From Limnoperna fortunei (lineage: Eukaryota > Mollusca > Bivalvia > Mytilida > Modiolidae), in the NCBI GenBank assembly GCA_944474755.1, contig OX104113.1:63570074-63634073 (forward strand): a stretch of DNA of 64,000 nt. Direction: 5' to 3'. Made by a program: the position numbers and the translations under genes. How positions within the stretch are numbered: position 1 is the stretch's first letter; each line of letters begins with the position of its first letter. The notes beneath the pieces were generated by a model. The model had not been told where the DNA came from. It worked only from the letters and a program-made list of their open reading frames with translations, and searched no databases. Positions 26,709 through 37,649 of the stretch are shown in pieces.

Positions 26709-28105
26709 CAAAAAACCAAACAATCAAAACATACTTTAGTGATCTTTAGTAGTTTACGTCATTAGGCGTAAACAGACATTAATGAGGTTATATAATATAA
26801 ACTGTTTAAAAACTTTAAATAGTCCTTAAATATATTTGTTATTTATTCCGGTTTTTTTCAATTAACTTAATTTTTAATTTTTTGTGTCCGATAAATATCT
26901 TTTTGGTTTTGAGACCTTTAACTAATGAAGAAAGTGTCATTAAATTAGTATTTTTTAGAGTGTTGGGTGCTCAAAATTCTGTACGTCATCATTTCTCCGT
27001 CAAAATATGACGTCATTATATAGTGTGATGACGTAATCATAACTATGAATTTCTGTAAATATTGGGACATAAATAAAGAATAATAGGTTGTTCCATACGT
27101 TTTCGAGCGCAGCGGAACGAGTCAAAAGACATAAAAATTTCTATCACGAGTGAAAGTTCACACGGGCTTTCCCAAAAGCGCATGAAAGTACCTATTTCTT
27201 TCGTAAACCAACAATTTCACATTGCTTCCATAACAACGTTCTTGTTTCTGGCGTTTTGATTGGATACGCAGCAAGTACAGATGTGTGCGCGTGAGCTCAT
27301 CTGTACTGGGTCATCTGTACCAGAAATCGGCCATTTACGGAAGAAAGCTTAAATTTTGTAAAAATTGCTTTCATGTTTTGTGAAAGCGCTTTTTACATTT
27401 AACCATGTCTAGTCACGTTTGTTGCGAACACATTTTTACAATTTTTACTGATTTATTACAACTTTTGACGTAAATCTCGAAATTTTAATTCACACTTTGA
27501 AAAATCTAATAACATTTGAGATATGCGTTTTTCCTTAATAATTGGTCAAAGAATTTTTAGAGTACAACATACATTTTTGTCATATTTACACGGGTTTTTC
27601 CATGTCTAGGCGCTTTCGTTACCGCCACATTTTTTTAGCTGTTTCATTTGGCGTCAAGCAATGTTATAACAAAAATATATTCAGTAAGATAAATATTAAT
27701 GTGCAAAACGTTGTATGTGTGCGAATGTGAGCATAAAATGGTTATTCATTGTGCAAATAGACGCACAAATCTAAATAAGGACTCTCTTTTAATGTGCGCT
27801 TGCTTATAAAACGAAAATTACTTTAAAAAAGCTAAAATGACCTCACATTTATATGCCCCAGTAACGTGCGCTACGTCATTGGAAACAGCATTTCCGAAGA
27901 GAATCAGCGAGAAAGTATAGGACTGTAGACCAGATACGTCTATGGTCTATAAATATCCATGTAGAATTCCGGGTCGTTTTTTATTATTTACTAAAAAATT
28001 GTTGGTAGATATTTATTGTAACCTTATTAATATTGCTACTTGCTTATACGCATGTACATAATAGCATCAACAAAAATTTTTTCGTTAATTATCATAGTAA
28101 TGTAT

Positions 28106-28597
28106 TACGACGGCTTTTTCGTGCCAAACAACAAATGGAAAAAAAATCTTATTTCGTTTGAACAGTTTATTAAATCGTTTCAACGATTTATTAAATCGTT
28201 TGAACAGTTTATTAAATCGTTACAACGATTTAATAAATCGTTTCAACGATTTATTAAATCGTTTGAACGGTTTATTAAATCGTTTGAACAGTCTATTAAA
28301 TAAATCGTTGTAACGATTTAATAAATCTCTGTAACGATTTAATAAATCGTTGAAACGATTAAATAAACCGTTCAAACGATTTAATAAATCGTTGTTATGA
28401 TTTATTAAATCGTTGTTACGATTTATTAAATCGTTGTAACCATTTAATAAATCGTTGAAGCGATTTAATAAACCGTTCAAACGATTTAATAAATCGTTGT
28501 AACGATTTAATAAATCGTTGTAACGATTTAATAAACCGTTCAAACGAAATAAGAATTTTTTTTCCTTTTTGTTGTTTGGCACGAATAAGCCGTCGTA
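28106..28597. mobile_element. Inverted-repeat element with 21-bp tandem filling, copy 1
   Basis: Terminal inverted repeats begin TACGACGGCTTTTTCGTGCC and end GGCACGAATAAGCCGTCGTA. Inside each end is a CAAACAACAAA... CTTATTTCGTTTGAAC block. The rest is a 21-bp tandem array (AACGATTTAATAAATCGTT plus a TG/CA spacer). The array changes orientation near 28300, so the element is one long fold-back. Frames with FIKSLQR or NRYNDLL heptads arise only from the 21-bp period and are not genes. TA is the candidate target duplication. Confidence 0.85.
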
Positions 28598-29207
28598 GCT
28601 TATTCGTGCCAAACAACAAATAGAAAAAAATCTTTATTTCGTTTGAATAGTTTATTAAATCGTTTCAACGATTTATTAAATCGTTGTTACGATTTAGTAA
28701 ATCGTTGTAACGATTTAGTAAACCGTTGAAACGATTTAATAAACCGTTGAAACGATTTAATAATCCGTTCAAACGATTTAATAAATCGTTGTAAAACGAT
28801 TTAATAAACCGTTGTAACGATTTAATAAACCGTTGAAACGATTTAATAATCCGTTCAAACGATTTAATAAATCGTTGTAAAACGATTTAATAAACCATTG
28901 TAACGATTTAATAAATCGTTGAAACGATTTAATAATCCGTTCAAACGATTTAATAAATCGTTGTAACGATTTAATAAATCGTTGTAACGATTTAATAAAT
29001 CGTTGTAACGATTTAATAAATCGTTGTAACGATTTAATAAATCGTTGTAACGATTTAATAAACTGTTCAAACGATTTCATAAATCGTTGAAACGATTTAA
29101 TAAACTGTTCAAACGATTTAATAAACCGTTGAAACGATTTAATAAACTGTTCAAACAAAATAAGATTTTTTTTTCTATTTGTTGTTTGGCACGAATAAGC
29201 CGTCGTA
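28598..29207. mobile_element. Inverted-repeat element with 21-bp tandem filling, copy 2
   Basis: Abuts copy 1 directly. Its left end GCTTATTCGTGCCAAACAAC lacks the outermost TACGACG seen at the other ends; its right end is the complete GGCACGAATAAGCCGTCGTA. The interior is the same 21-bp repeat, with a long regular block at about 28940-29055. The pair may have arisen by duplication of one element or by nested insertion. Confidence 0.85.
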
Positions 29208-30044
29208 TCGTATTTATCATGAACGTATATTTGAAAAAAAACTTTGTTATTGTCATTTGTTGTAAAACTAATAAAGTCTGATGGTCTTGCGAAATATTTG
29301 TGTGATTTATAAATTTTTAAATTTTTACAGTGTAAAACTTTGTTTTCGCTTTAATTATGTATCTAAATGTTGTTATTCAACACATATATATGGTACACAC
29401 CCAAAATCAGTATCAAATCACTGGTCCTGATTTTGGGGGTCTTGATATTTGTATATAAAAACCACGTTTGACCTCAATAGTTATTTTTTTAATAAAATGT
29501 CTACTATGAATGATCTCTTCATACAAAACGAAACGCCATCTGTTAGCGTTTTTTGACATTGTTAAAACAATGATTAATGGTCTACTAATATAAATTTATG
29601 TACAGTACTCAGTAGCCTCACTTAGTCTTCATTATTTTTATCGATGTACATCACACCTTTTCAATGAGTTTCGTAGCTTCCGGACGTAAAAGTAGGGCCA
29701 TCTGGCGGAGCTACATATCTTAGCAGTACAACAAGCCCACACAAGTTATCTATGAAATATACGATTACATTTCTGTATCCCATGTTGGCAGATTCGACAA
29801 TTTATCATCGATGGAGAAGCTATATTAGAATTGCAATCAAAATGTTGTGAGCTATTGAACGTGAAATGGACACTGGAAATTTCAGTGAAGCTTTGCTTGT
29901 AATTTGTCAGATAAGAGTGATCAAAATACTTAAGTTCAACAAGTTTGTTTTTAGATTCTGTTTTGAATTTGTAATTCTGTATTATTATGTACTTTGTCAA
30001 CATCGAAATCACATGACTGAAATACTCGTGACGGGATTAAGTAG

Positions 30045-31110
30045 TTATAATTCTTTATTTCCAATCATAGGGCCCTATACAGAGCATTAATGACAATCAC
30101 TGAATTACATAACATTACAATGCAGAACTGTTACACTAGATTGTAGATTACAAACATTACAAAGAATATAAACAAGAAAAAATGGTATGAAAACAGCACA
30201 TTATTTGTTATAGTTATCTCTTTTATCATATAGTGCTTGTAAAAAATCTGCTAATTTACAGTTGAAATCATAGTTTTCGTTTGTCATTAACCAGTAGAAC
30301 AAGCTATTATTATTAAGGGATATCAATGAAGGGAATTTACTTTGTAAAAAGTTTAAAAAATCAAATCTTAAACTAGAGTATAAAGGACATGCTAATAAAA
30401 AGTGAATTTCGTCTTCAATATATCCTGTGTTACAATACAAACAAATTCTAGCTGTTCTTGCTAATTTTTCTAATTTTCCAGAAATAATGTTTGGACTTCT
30501 TTCATGTCTGCCAACCTCAATACGCAATCTATGATTGCTTAATCTAAATCTAGTAATGATTTTTCTTTTATCAAAATTTTTAATATTTAAGTATTCTTCA
30601 AAGGAAAATTTTTCTTTGAATCTGAAATAAGTATCTAATTTTCCTGTATCATTAATATTATTGTTTCTTATATTGTCCCAACTATTCAAAAAATTATCCC
30701 TCAAACATTTTATTAATGATGATTTAAATTTACCTTTACTCATTCCTCTACATACATTTAAATCTAGGTTGAGTTTATTACAATATAATAATAATGTGGA
30801 GTACCAAATACTACCAGACTTAAGGTTGTTTTTATACTCGTTATATGCTGATTGTAATAACACACTGGGGTTATGTTCTAGCTTGTACCAATATATGAAA
30901 AAATGTTTAATAATGTCTATATATAAGGGGTATTTGCCTAAATCACTTAATACACCAATATTTGTACATTGTTTTGAAACCCCTAAAACATATTTGCAGA
31001 ACTTTATATGAAGTTTTTCAGCTTCCCAATCTTTAAAGATGTCATACAATGATAAAGATGTTATGACCACAATAAAACATTGATATTGTGACTGTTCCAA
31101 GACAGTATGT
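30045..31110 (-). mobile_element. 5'-truncated non-LTR retrotransposon (LINE), 3' end
   Basis: The body is the C-terminal reverse-transcriptase frame (30201-31100), followed on the minus strand by about 150 bp of 3' UTR ending near AATAAAGAATTATAACTAC at about 30045. LINEs commonly lose their 5' part during target-primed reverse transcription, which fits the absence of polymerase and endonuclease domains upstream. The exact 5' boundary near 31100 is uncertain and I did not find a convincing target-site duplication. Confidence 0.7.
30201..31100 (-). pseudogene. LINE reverse transcriptase C-terminal fragment (zf-RVT)
   Basis: An open frame of 299 codons. It lacks the reverse-transcriptase palm motifs and keeps only the region after them. 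Residues about 35-60 (KYVLGVSKQ ... LGKYPLYI) and the zinc-binding knuckle near residues 218-240 (CLYC ... EDEIHFLLAC, a C-x2-C ... H-x4-C pattern) are typical of the zf-RVT domain that closes animal LINE polyproteins. The first Met is not a real start: the family's protein would extend much further upstream, and that part is gone. The absence of stops over 300 codons suggests a fairly recent insertion. No host function is implied. The family call is firm; the clade is not. Confidence 0.8.
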
Positions 31111-31119
31111 TATGCAGTC

Positions 31120-32940
31120 GTAGTTGTTCTCTGTTTTTTTTAAATGTTTTTTTTCTTTGATCTGACATTCTTTTAGCTATTAATTGAACTACATGTATGT
31201 GATTTGTGTTTAGTTTATCTTTTCTTTTTCAACCGTTACACAAATGAGAAAACTCAAAATATGATTTTCGCTACCGACGTGTACATTAAGGATATCGTGG
31301 ATAAAACACGATTTTGTTTTATTGCTTGTTCTCTGATTACGCTAAGAAGCTGGAACAAGGGCTATTTAAAATAGTGTTTTCTCTTTTTCTTTTATTTCTC
31401 CATGTAGCAGAACTCGATTAAATACAACCACGCGTGCTGTTTTAGTACACAGATGTAATATCCAGTACAGAATCTTAACATTTTATGTAACCTGTATTAT
31501 GTGACAAAAATACTTGATCTTTCAATAATATTATGCCACTTTGAAGGTTTTGTGTCTTATTGCGTTTGAGAGTTGGCAAAAGGTTTGTAATTTCGTACTT
31601 TGATTTAGTTGCATTGATTGGTCTCACTACATTCTGATTAATTTGAAAACAATAAAAATATGCTTAAATTATGCTAATTTCCTCTATTGTGATGCTGCCC
31701 TTTATCTCGACTTAATGTTTCGCGCTCTGTGTTTGTTTTCTTCATTTTTGTTGTTCATGTCTAATTTATGTTAGTTGTAAATTTCCTCTCTTCTCTTGTT
31801 TCTATGATATTTTTTCATTTATTCACTAATTTCATATCGGACGTAAACAAATTGTGCAACTCTGTATATGCATGTAGCCCATTTAATCAATCTCTGGCAC
31901 ATTAAATTTTAATTATGAGCAAAATCTCTCGTTTGTTCGTAAAATTGCTCTCCATTTATTATAATTCGTGAACTGTGTCTAGGGATTGCTATAAAAAATT
32001 TAAGTTACACTAAACAGATTTACCAGTTTTCTGGAAAGAGTGTTTTATATAATTAGGGAAAATAATACCTCTGCAGGTGTTACAGGAGCTATTGCATCAT
32101 CCTAATGTTTTAATTCAATAGTCATTTTAGGTGTAAAAACGTCACGCGAAGTAGGAAATGGCCTACTGTTACTATAAGCTTATATTTTATAGCTGAAAGC
32201 CCAAGTTAATACCCTCCTATTTATATGACTGAACTCTTGACTTGGGAGGATGCATGTTAAGGAACTCTTTCTTCTGAGATGTTATATATTATATTATAAT
32301 TACTTATTCAAGTCAGTATTGATAGTGAAAGTACAAGAAATTTTTTATTCCGAATAGAAAACGCGTCGAAGTTTTATTAAGGTACTCGTGATTAATTCAG
32401 GATAAATGTAATTAATTCTTTACCAAAATATGGGGGCAGACACTAAAAATATGCGACTTCGTAACTTTTGTCGGATAGTCTTCGAGACATGTGTGTAATG
32501 ACTTTCAAATCGATTACTGGCGTATTATATACTATTTCAACTACATATACAGACGAGATCAAGTTAACAAACAAAATTCAACGGGGAAATGGGATGGGCC
32601 TGTAATGAATTACCTGATTGAATTGGTAAATCAGAACAATTTAACATATAAAAACAAAATACAGTTGACGAAGCTAGCAATTATTTAGAAGTCTAGTATG
32701 CCGACTGAAGGAAACTCTTTTTAGAAATAATCGTACCAAAAATCATGCATTAAGAAAATACAAATACAAATTAAAAGAGTGAATATATACTCTCTTTTTT
32801 AAGAAATAACAGATTTTATAATTTTGTATTCACTATATATAATATAATTGTGTACATGTACATATGATAGCAGAGTTTGGTTTTGTTTATTTCAACAATG
32901 TTTTACGCCACGTTATGCATTTTTTTATGTACATCTTGCA
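31120..32940. other. Intergenic, no gene recognised
   Basis: AT-rich sequence with only short meaningless frames and no repeat that I can name. Confidence 0.5.
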
Positions 32941-32952
32941 TATCTTTTTGTG

Positions 32953-33099
32953 GACAGTAGGAGGAGGAATTCAGCGAAAACCTCTAACGTTCGATAGAAA
33001 TACGTGGTTATTTCGGATCGTTCCAACATTTCCTTAAGCCTATGTGGCATACAGTGGAGGAGGAATTCAGCGAGAACCTCTAACGTTCGATAGAAATAC
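32953..33099 (+). repeat. 50-bp direct duplication
   Basis: The segment starting GGAGGAGGAATTCAGCGA and running through CCTCTAACGTTCGATAGAAA occurs at about 32957-33003 and again at about 33054-33098, with one or two differences. The period is about 97 bp. It immediately precedes the 25-bp minisatellite. Confidence 0.85.
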
Positions 33100-33155
33100 C
33101 AAAACTACATTGTTTACTAATGAAAAACATGAAAACAGTTCACTTCTAGTTTTCT

Positions 33156-33480
33156 TGTATGTATTCAGTCTGAGTCTACTGATATGTATTCAGTCTGAGT
33201 CTACTGGTATGTATTCAATCTGAGTCTACTGGTATGTATTCAGTCTGAGTCTACTGGTATGTATTCAGTCTGAGTCTACTGGTATGTATTCAGTCTGAGT
33301 CTACTGGTATGTATTCAGTCTGAGTCTACTGGTATGTATTCAATCTGAGTCTACTGGTATGTATTCAATCTGAGTCTACTGGTATGTATTCAGTCTGAGT
33401 CTACTGGTATGTATTCAGTCTGAGTCTACTGGCATATTAAGTCATATCTACTGTTATGTATTCAGCCCTAGTCTACTATA
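33156..33480 (+). repeat. 25-bp minisatellite, block 1
   Basis: Eleven or so near-identical copies of GGTATGTATTCAGTCTGAG plus TCTACT, alternating mainly between a CAGTCTG and a CAATCTG variant. The copies are contiguous with no unique spacers, so this is a minisatellite and not a CRISPR array. Degenerate copies continue to 33480. Confidence 0.95.
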
Positions 33481-33590
33481 TGTTATTCGGGATCTTCACA
33501 GGGGATACGGGTTCCCTGTCTGTGTTTTTATGGAATATAGAACACAGACAGGGAATATGAACCCGTATCCGCTGTGAAGCCCGAATAACA
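33481..33590. mobile_element. Hairpin MITE inserted in the minisatellite
   Basis: The arms start TGTTATTCGGGATCTTCACA and end CTGTGAAGCCCGAATAACA, about 46-50 bp each around a loop of roughly 14 bp. Minisatellite copies lie on both sides, so the element arrived after the array formed, or the array expanded around it. Confidence 0.85.
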
Positions 33591-33596
33591 ATTATG

Positions 33597-33833
33597 GTAT
33601 GTATTCAGTCTGAGTCTACTGGTATGTATTCAGTCTGAGTCTACTGGTATATTTAGTCATAATCTACTGGTATATCAAGTCATAATCTACTGGTATATCA
33701 AGTCATAATCTACTGGTATGTATTCAGTCTGTCTACTGGTATGTATTCAGTCTGAGTCTACTGGTATATTCAGTCATAATCTACTGCAGTATGTATTCAG
33801 CTCTAGTCTACTGGTATGTATTCAGTCAGTCGA
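33597..33833 (+). repeat. 25-bp minisatellite, block 2 with variant units
   Basis: Continuation of the 25-bp array after the hairpin. It mixes the standard unit with a shorter 23-bp variant (GGTATATCAAGTCATAATC plus TACT). Two further degenerate copies lie beyond the SINE at about 34061-34125. Confidence 0.9.
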
Positions 33834-34060
33834 GGGACCTCGGTGGCAAGTGGTTAATGTTATTCGTCAACTATTGATCACGTGATCTGTCAACACTGAG
33901 GTTGCGGGTTCGAGTCTACCTGCAAGCATGTTGTACTCGACTCCAGTCTTTATTTGAAATGATTGCCATTTTTTCCGGGTACTCCGGCTTCCTCCCCCAA
34001 TAAAAACTGAACGCCATGAAATAGCTCAAAAATTGCTTAAACACAATTCAAACAAACAAA
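33834..34060 (+). mobile_element. tRNA-derived SINE inside the minisatellite
   Basis: The head GGGACCTCGGTGGCAAGTGG, B-box TGCGGGTTCGAGTCTACC and tail AATAAAAACTGAACGCC follow the family order; the end is CAAACAAACAAA. TCAGTC occurs next to both ends and is a candidate short target duplication, although the array itself is rich in that motif. Confidence 0.9.
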
Positions 34061-34369
34061 ATCAGTCTTAGTCTACTGGTATGTATTCACCAGTCCTAGT
34101 CTAATGAAATGTATCCAGTCCGAGAGTGTGGTATGTTATACTATGTCGGGTTGGTCCTCGTTTAACATTTTTATTTGTAACTAAGGACCTATGTTCTTGG
34201 TGTAACCTTGAAATTGTATTAACAGTGCTGAACTGTTCACCAATCACAATGTACAATAAGATTTTTCGAGAATATACATACATATTATGTTCAAACTAAA
34301 ATGTTGACAAAATACTTATATCAGTAAAAAAAATTACTTAGTATTGAGATCATTACAAAGACTATTTAC

Positions 34370-34580
34370 GGGGGCACGTTAAGGTAGTAAGTCACTGATC
34401 AGCTATTGGTCACCAGGATGTCAACGCTGAGAACTTTATTTCGAGTCTGATTTCGGGCGTTGTGCTCGACTTCAACCTTAATTGACAACGATTGCCAGTT
34501 TGTTCACGGGTCCTTCTCCTCCCCCGCCCCCAATAAAACTAGACACCATGATACATCTGAAAACATGCTAAACTTCAAAG
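34370..34580 (+). mobile_element. SINE, diverged
   Basis: The head has lost its first bases, but GGATGTCAACGCTGAGAAC, TTTCGAGTCTGATTTCGG, CTTAATTGACAACGATTGCC and CCAATAAAACTAGACACC keep the family order. It is the last recognisable repeat before the Pax1/9 region. Confidence 0.8.
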
Positions 34581-34599
34581 ATAATTTTTAAGAGGCACC

Positions 34600-35860
34600 A
34601 TCGCTCACCAAAAGGTTGACTAGAAAGTATGGATTTTATTATCGAAATTAAGCGATTTTTCATTTTATAAATAATTGTACAGGATATCTTAACCTAAATA
34701 TATATAATAATTGTTTTATTAATTTGCAAATGCTAATATGTAAGTATCTAACAGTAATATCTATTGCTTCTATATTGTCTTATTTCAAAATTGAACATAT
34801 TTTCTTTAAAAGAATTAAAAACAATATTAATTTTGTAGAATAACACGCATTTATGAATTTCTCGTTGTTTAAAAGAATCATTAAATAGAGAGATGTCTTT
34901 TTTGTAATTTTACTCACACACACACTCAATCTTACCAAAATTTCCTGTTTGAAAAATATTTTCAAAAAAGGAATATATATATATAATTTTCAGAGTTGCA
35001 TTCGATTTATTTTAATTATGAATATTGAATATTCAGCATTTAAATATTTTTAGCGTTAAAACACAAAAATTGAATAAGATAAATAATTATTTTTTATTTG
35101 TTCATCTTACAGTTTTCCTTGAACTACATAACTAAATGTAAAATACAACAATTTTTTCCGTAAAAATATTTCCGATAACAATAATAAATTTAAAGCACTT
35201 TCAAAAACCCAAAACAATGAAAACAATTGTGTCTCATGAATATTTTAATTTAAGTACTGATACAGTTAATACGTCAATATTATTGTTTTGTAAGAAAATG
35301 TTCAAAACAGATAACCTTCTCGTTGATTAAAAGTGATCCTGTTTAATTCTAACGAAATTTGATAAAAAAGCAATAATAAAATACGAAACGAACTATTTAT
35401 TCATCAAAGTCAACAAGTTTATCTAATGAAAATAAATATCCTTCAGACAAAACAGTTATCTTGATTTATAGACTTTTATTTTTGAATTATCTTAATTAGC
35501 TATAGAATTTCCATTTATTTTACATATCTTTTGTTTTAAATATATCAATAAATTTTTACTTTTTTGTTGTTGTTTCTTTATTACCTTAATTACCAATTTT
35601 CATAAATGTGAATATAAATCCAACATTTGTGATGCGTTTTATGTACAATCCGTGTGTATTCTGTCAGAGAGTAAATAAAATCTCTTGTCATTTTACCTAC
35701 GAAATCGCTATTTTATAACTTATCTGGCAATTGAACACAAAATGAAACGTATAACGAAATATTTTTAATTAAGAATTGATAATTGGACAATGATATTAAT
35801 GGCACAATTCAAACTACCGAAAAACAGAACTTACGTTTCAATATCCCATAAGAAATAATT
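34600..35860. other. Downstream flank of Pax1/9
   Basis: Very AT-rich and free of recognisable repeats. It holds the presumed Pax1/9 3' UTR. I found no further Pax exon on the minus strand here, but short exons would be hard to see by eye. Confidence 0.4.
35514..35582 (-). other. Candidate polyA signals of Pax1/9
   Basis: On the minus strand AATAAA occurs at 35582-35577 and again at 35519-35514, about 280 and 345 nt after the stop codon. In DNA this AT-rich the hexamer is common by chance, so these are candidates only. Confidence 0.35.
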
Positions 35861-35861
35861 A

Positions 35862-37644
35862 TTAACTTTGTAAATACATAGGCGACATAGTTGTCGGTTT
35901 CATGCCATAGTAATTCATATTGTAATTTTGTCCTAAAGAAGCCATTGAATGATTATCAGGTGGCATTGATTGTGGCATATGTTGTGGCACTGGTGGTCGA
36001 AAACCAAGAATGTCATTAACGGAATGTGAGGATGCCGCCCATGCACGCATCATACACGGAGTCACACAACTAGCGGCATTTTGTTGTGCCTTATTCGGTC
36101 CGAAATGTCCTAACGTATGTGGCTGGTTTTGCATTTGAGGTGGTGGCATCTGTGGCATAGACGGTGCCGGACAAGAATATGGATAGAATTGATTATATAT
36201 TGGTGCTGGTGCGGAACAAGCCACTGGCTGAGGTGGTTTGTTCTCGTAAGGTTGTTGATGACCTGGACTGTTAGAACCATTTCCTATTTTATTCCGCAAA
36301 ATTCTGCTGATCGAACTAACAGACGGAACATTGTATTTGTCACAGACACCATCAGCTAATAATTTATCCCGAATTTCCCAAGCAAATATCCCAGGGTCTC
36401 TTTCCTTATAGATTTTGATATGTTTGACGACATTTGGAGTTGTGACTCTGGGCTTACTGCCTCCTATGGCTCCCGGAAGTATAGAACCGGTCTCGTTATA
36501 TCTAGCCAGTATTTTGCTAACACATCCATGAGAAACGCGTAGCTGTCTACTTATATCACATGGTCTAACTCCTAGTTGAGCAAGTTCCACAATTCTTAGC
36601 CTGATGGCATTTGGGAGTGGTCTACCGTTGACGAAAACTCCTCCGAGCTGGTTCACTTCACCAAAGGTAGAGGACTGCTCTAAAATACAGAATAAAGTTT
36701 CATTAAATATTTAAATTGTACGTTTCGTTAAATTAATCTATTATAAAACTGTGGAATTTTTGTGAGATCAGTCAGTGAGTATAATACATTTTCTACAATA
36801 AAAAAATGTTTGTGGTCTTCAAATGTAGTATATCATGTTAAACAAATTTACAATGTGATTTGTAACTACAAGCCTATTTGTCTAATAAATTACCATTATC
36901 AGAAAGAAAAATCATGTGTTTTACTCAAAAGTATGTTATTTCGATATACTATATCTTTGATATATCTGGGAGAAATGGCACATGATATCAGACGCTGAGT
37001 ATTCGAACGTGCACAGGGATAAATTTCCCGTCATTCGCAATAAAGATTTAAGTAACAAACGTCTGAAGCTCCGGAGGGAATAGACGGTCAAAGGAAGTGA
37101 TCTTAGTCAATCAAATATCAGAAGATATAAAATTTAAGACCACTTGTTACCGTCAATATCAATTGATAACCCGATCACCGCAACTTTCAGTCACGGCACA
37201 TTTACACGTCCAATTCATGCGTAAAACGATTGTTTCGATTCCTGTTGTTTAATAAATTCTTATTATTATTATAATTGATTTGCAGCTAACTGTGAAACCA
37301 TGCAAAGATGTTAATTTCCAGTCATCAAATTTTCAAATGTATTGAAAAAAAACCATCAATTTATGCAAGAATATGACGAATTTAACCTGTAAATATAAAT
37401 CAACACTAAAATAAATGTATTTTCTAGCACATTAAATTGCCTGCCGTAAATTTTAAAAAAGTTCCACGGTAGCACACCATTTGATATATTTTAAGGACAT
37501 TTAACTTCGTCTTTTATATTGTTTCTATTGTTTCATAATAAAGTATGTTTAAAATAAACAAAAACAAATGTTTCAAATTCGAAATTCGAAACTTAAGAAT
37601 AAAAACTTACCCATATTAAGAGGATGTGACATTAATTCGAGCAT
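35862..37644 (-). CDS. Pax1/9: Pax1/9 paired-box transcription factor (two coding exons)
   Basis: Nuclear DNA-binding regulator of the Pax1/Pax9 subfamily. In animals this subfamily acts in pharyngeal and gill endoderm and some mesoderm. Model: exon 1 at 37644-37611, intron 37610-36680 (GTAAGT donor, TTTTAG acceptor, phase 1), exon 2 at 36679-35862; 283 aa. The paired domain spans residues about 17-145, from FGEVNQLGG through [16 protein letters not shown], and is nearly identical to vertebrate Pax9 by eye. The octapeptide HSVNDILG is at 230-237 (vertebrates HSVTDILG). There is no homeodomain, as expected for Pax1/9. Between and after these the chain is rich in Pro, Gln and Met. In-frame GTG codons in exon 2 are not starts; the ATG at 37644 has an upstream in-frame TAA. 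A GTAAGT donor lies just after the stop (about 35836-35831), so a 3' UTR intron or alternative 3' exons are possible. Confidence 0.95.
37611..37644 (-). CDS. Pax1/9: Pax1/9 coding exon 1 (34 nt)
   Basis: Encodes [11 protein letters not shown] plus the first base of the next codon. The donor is GG|GTAAGT. Joining to exon 2 restores a Met-Glu-Gln start of the paired region that resembles the MEQ/MEP start of vertebrate Pax1/Pax9. This supports the splice and raises the possibility that the third Met (residue 11) is also used. An in-frame TAA lies 12 nt upstream of the first ATG, so the protein cannot extend further 5'. Confidence 0.85.
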
Positions 37645-37649
37645 CAAAT

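Noticed and set aside
28040..29281. Several open frames with regular heptads (FIKSLQR, NRYNDLL) on both strands
   Set aside because: They exist in several frames at once because the 21-bp tandem unit is a multiple of three; no independent coding evidence.
33156..33480. Regular 25-bp repeats resembling a CRISPR array
   Set aside because: Copies are contiguous with no unique spacers, the context is eukaryotic, and no cas-like gene is present.
36117..36359. Plus-strand frame rich in Trp over Pax1/9
   Set aside because: Shadow of the minus-strand Pax coding sequence.
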